A DNA stretch of 21,361 nucleotides from an uncultured Phycisphaerales bacterium. Its GTDB lineage: Bacteria > Planctomycetota > Phycisphaerae > Sedimentisphaerales > Anaerobacaceae. The notes beneath the pieces were generated by a model. The model searched no databases, was not told where the DNA came from, and worked only from the letters and a program-made list of their open reading frames with translations. How positions within the stretch are numbered: the stretch's first letter is position 1; each line of letters opens with the position of its first letter. This document shows positions 19,673 through 21,361 of this stretch, piece by piece. Location: positions 1-21,361 of the forward strand of contig CALEZT010000207.1 of NCBI GenBank assembly GCA_937927975.1, read 5' to 3'. Position numbers and translations under genes: made by a program.

Positions 19673-21274
19673 ATGGGTGGTTTGTTGGAGATTCTTGGCA
19701 GGGCGATCACTGTCAATACCCCGGAGCTGATCTGGCACTGGCTCAATGAGCGAAGGAAGGCTCAGGCGGATGCCGACGGACCTGAGAATCCGCAACTGGA
19801 TCAGGTTCTCGACCTGATGGGGTACGGCAAGTTCAGCGAGGCGAAAGAGCAGGTGCGGCTGTACTTGTTCGGCAATCCGTCCTGTTGCTCGGGCCGGATG
19901 GCTGCGGCGGCGCTGCTGTTGCAGGAAAACAACCTCAAGGAAGCGATTCAGGAGTTGAATTCGATCTACGTCCGCCAGCCCAGCAACACGCTGGCCCTGT
20001 ACGTCCTGGGGCACTGTTTCGAACGTCTCGGGCATCAGGCCCAGGCGGTCGAATTCTATCAGGACTGCATCAAGTTCAACGGGCAACTGCAACTGCCCGC
20101 ACAGCGGCTCGGCGCGATCTACTTCAAGGAAGGCCGGCTTGCCGACGCGATCGCCCAATACGAACCGCTGAAGGAGTTCTTCCCCGACGACATCTCCACG
20201 CTCGTCACGTTGGGACATCTCTACATCGCCACAGGCCAATATGAGCGGGCCGTCGAGACTTTCAATACCGCGATCTTGATCCACCCCGACAACTTCGTGG
20301 GGCGGGACGACGAGATCGAGCAGTGCATCTGCGATGGACAGTTCCAGGAGGCGCTCGACCGGGTGGATGTCCTGCTGACCGAGGAGCCGGACCGTGCCGA
20401 CCTGATTGCCAAGCAGGCTGATATCATGGGAATGACGGGAGGGACCAGCGACGCGATCGCCTTGTACCAGCAGGCGTTGCGGATCTGTCCGGACTTCCTC
20501 GAAGTGACCATCAAATTGGGCACCAGCTACCTGAGAATGCATGCCGACCAGCTTGCCGCCCAGCAGTTCAACAAGGCCATCGAGATCAACGATGAGATTG
20601 TGGAGGCCTACACGGGCCTGGCCGCCGCTCAGAAGCTCGCGGGACATCCGCACGAGGCCCTGAACACCCTGTCGCTGGCCTCCGCGATCCAACCCAACAG
20701 CTCGTTCCTGTTCGCGGAAACCGCCAAGTTGATCCTCAAGGCCGCCCTGGAGGCGAATCTGCTTCCGGCCCTGACCGACGGCCGAACCCTCGAACAAGCG
20801 GTCCTGGCCGCCCATGAACGGCAGTCCTCACGGTTTCCGAACAACCCCGACCTGCATTACAGGCTGGGCATCCTGCATATGAATGCATCCCAGTACAGCC
20901 GGGCTGCGGATTGCTTCAGAACCGCCTTGCAGATCAACCCGACGTTCTCACGGGCCGCGACCAAGCTTGCGGTGTCGTTGTTCGAGTCCGGCAGCACGCA
21001 GGAGGCGATCGATCTGATCATGCCGCCCGCAAAGTACGATCCCGAAACCCTGGATCTCTACTACAAGACGGCGCTGCTGTACTGCAATCGCATCAAGTTC
21101 GCATCCTCCATCATCAATCTGCAGCGAGACATCGACAAGGGCCAGACGCCGAATGTGGATCCTGCGACGAACATCTCGATTGTCCTTCAGAATCTCGGCC
21201 TGTCGGACACGATCGGCCTGATGTGGGAAAACCTCTGCCAGACCGCCGCCAATGCGGCCGCGCCCAACCAGTAG
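19673..21274 (+). CDS. Tetratricopeptide repeat (TPR) protein
   Basis: The 533-residue product is a TPR solenoid. Helix-turn-helix units with the usual small-residue and Tyr/Ala pattern run from about residue 43 to 450. Clear examples are TLALYVLGHCFERLGHQAQA (106-125), AQRLGAIYFKEGRLADAIAQ (143-162), LVTLGHLYIATGQYERAVET (177-196), and, late, LHYRLGILHMNASQYSRAAD. There is no signal peptide or membrane helix, so it is probably cytoplasmic. The N-terminal MGGLLEILGRAITVNTPELI is not part of a repeat. TPR arrays mediate protein contacts; the partner is unknown. AGGAG (19662-19666) precedes the ATG by six bases. The gene stands alone after a 255-bp gap; no catalytic domain is visible. Confidence 0.88.
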   Translation: MGGLLEILGRAITVNTPELIWHWLNERRKAQADADGPENPQLDQVLDLMGYGKFSEAKEQVRLYLFGNPSCCSGRMAAAALLLQENNLKEAIQELNSIYVRQPSNTLALYVLGHCFERLGHQAQAVEFYQDCIKFNGQLQLPAQRLGAIYFKEGRLADAIAQYEPLKEFFPDDISTLVTLGHLYIATGQYERAVETFNTAILIHPDNFVGRDDEIEQCICDGQFQEALDRVDVLLTEEPDRADLIAKQADIMGMTGGTSDAIALYQQALRICPDFLEVTIKLGTSYLRMHADQLAAQQFNKAIEINDEIVEAYTGLAAAQKLAGHPHEALNTLSLASAIQPNSSFLFAETAKLILKAALEANLLPALTDGRTLEQAVLAAHERQSSRFPNNPDLHYRLGILHMNASQYSRAADCFRTALQINPTFSRAATKLAVSLFESGSTQEAIDLIMPPAKYDPETLDLYYKTALLYCNRIKFASSIINLQRDIDKGQTPNVDPATNISIVLQNLGLSDTIGLMWENLCQTAANAAAPNQ

Positions 21275-21361
21275 CCGTCTCCGCCAAGAGCGGTCAATCG
21301 CCGAATCAAGGCCCAGATCGCCAACCTAGCCGAATGAAACATAACATATCTTATGGGACGT
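21275..21361. other. 3' flank, no feature seen
   Basis: The last 87 bases after the TPR gene show no reading frame, hairpin with U-tract or known motif that I can support. Confidence 0.4.

Noticed and set aside
1..21361. CRISPR array, insertion sequence, prophage or toxin-antitoxin pair
   Set aside because: I found no regularly spaced direct repeats, transposase or integrase motifs, terminal inverted repeats or toxin-antitoxin-like overlapping gene pair.

Overview
The window is a GC-rich, gene-dense bacterial chromosome segment (about 60% GC by eye) with 18 supported protein genes and one tRNA. Bacterial chromosomal features are clear: sigma-70-like and sigma-54 promoters, LexA, MutY, a PBP4-type carboxypeptidase and Shine-Dalgarno sites of variable quality. 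The mix of secreted carbohydrate-active proteins, a seven-loop FG-GAP protein, a DUF5648-repeat protein, tandem CNNM/CorC proteins and an unusual LexA DNA-binding domain suggests an environmental polysaccharide degrader. Planctomycetota (Phycisphaerae-like) is my best guess, but that is inference and not proven by any marker here. I see no phage, insertion sequence, CRISPR array or plasmid function.

Layout. 1-451: a regulatory region ending in an exact -24/-12 (sigma-54) promoter with two upstream palindromes. 452-1337: two Hsp20 chaperone genes. 1476-2402 (minus): a GT2 glycosyltransferase with a strong promoter about 200 nt upstream. 2714-8863 (plus): eight closely spaced genes: a GH62-type arabinofuranosidase, a small membrane protein, an anchored hypothetical, a YdeI/OmdA-family protein, a GNAT acetyltransferase, a GH140-like glycosidase, a Nudix hydrolase and a secreted FG-GAP protein. 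8909-10003 (minus): a secreted protein with three DUF5648-like repeats, behind a hairpin-rich leader of about 260 nt. 10334-10407 (minus): tRNA-Cys(GCA) with its own promoter. 10777-11397: lexA, whose -35 box lies inside a perfect inverted repeat. 11419-12501 (minus): mutY. 12729-14165: a PBP4-type D-Ala-D-Ala carboxypeptidase. 14175-18807 (minus): a tightly coupled four-gene operon in the order sensorless histidine kinase, CNNM/CorC protein, second CNNM protein, GT-C-like membrane protein. 18929-19417: a divergent single-domain response regulator. 19673-21274: a TPR protein.

How the genes fit together. The GH62 and GH140-like enzymes suggest attack on arabinose- and apiose-decorated plant polysaccharides. 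The housekeeping block (lexA, mutY, dacB) covers DNA repair and cell wall. The kinase and divergent regulator look like a two-component pair, with the kinase translationally coupled to two CNNM-type membrane proteins. The signals most worth following are the sigma-54 control of hsp20, the candidate non-canonical LexA operator, the possible attenuator before the response regulator, and the structured leader of the DUF5648 gene.
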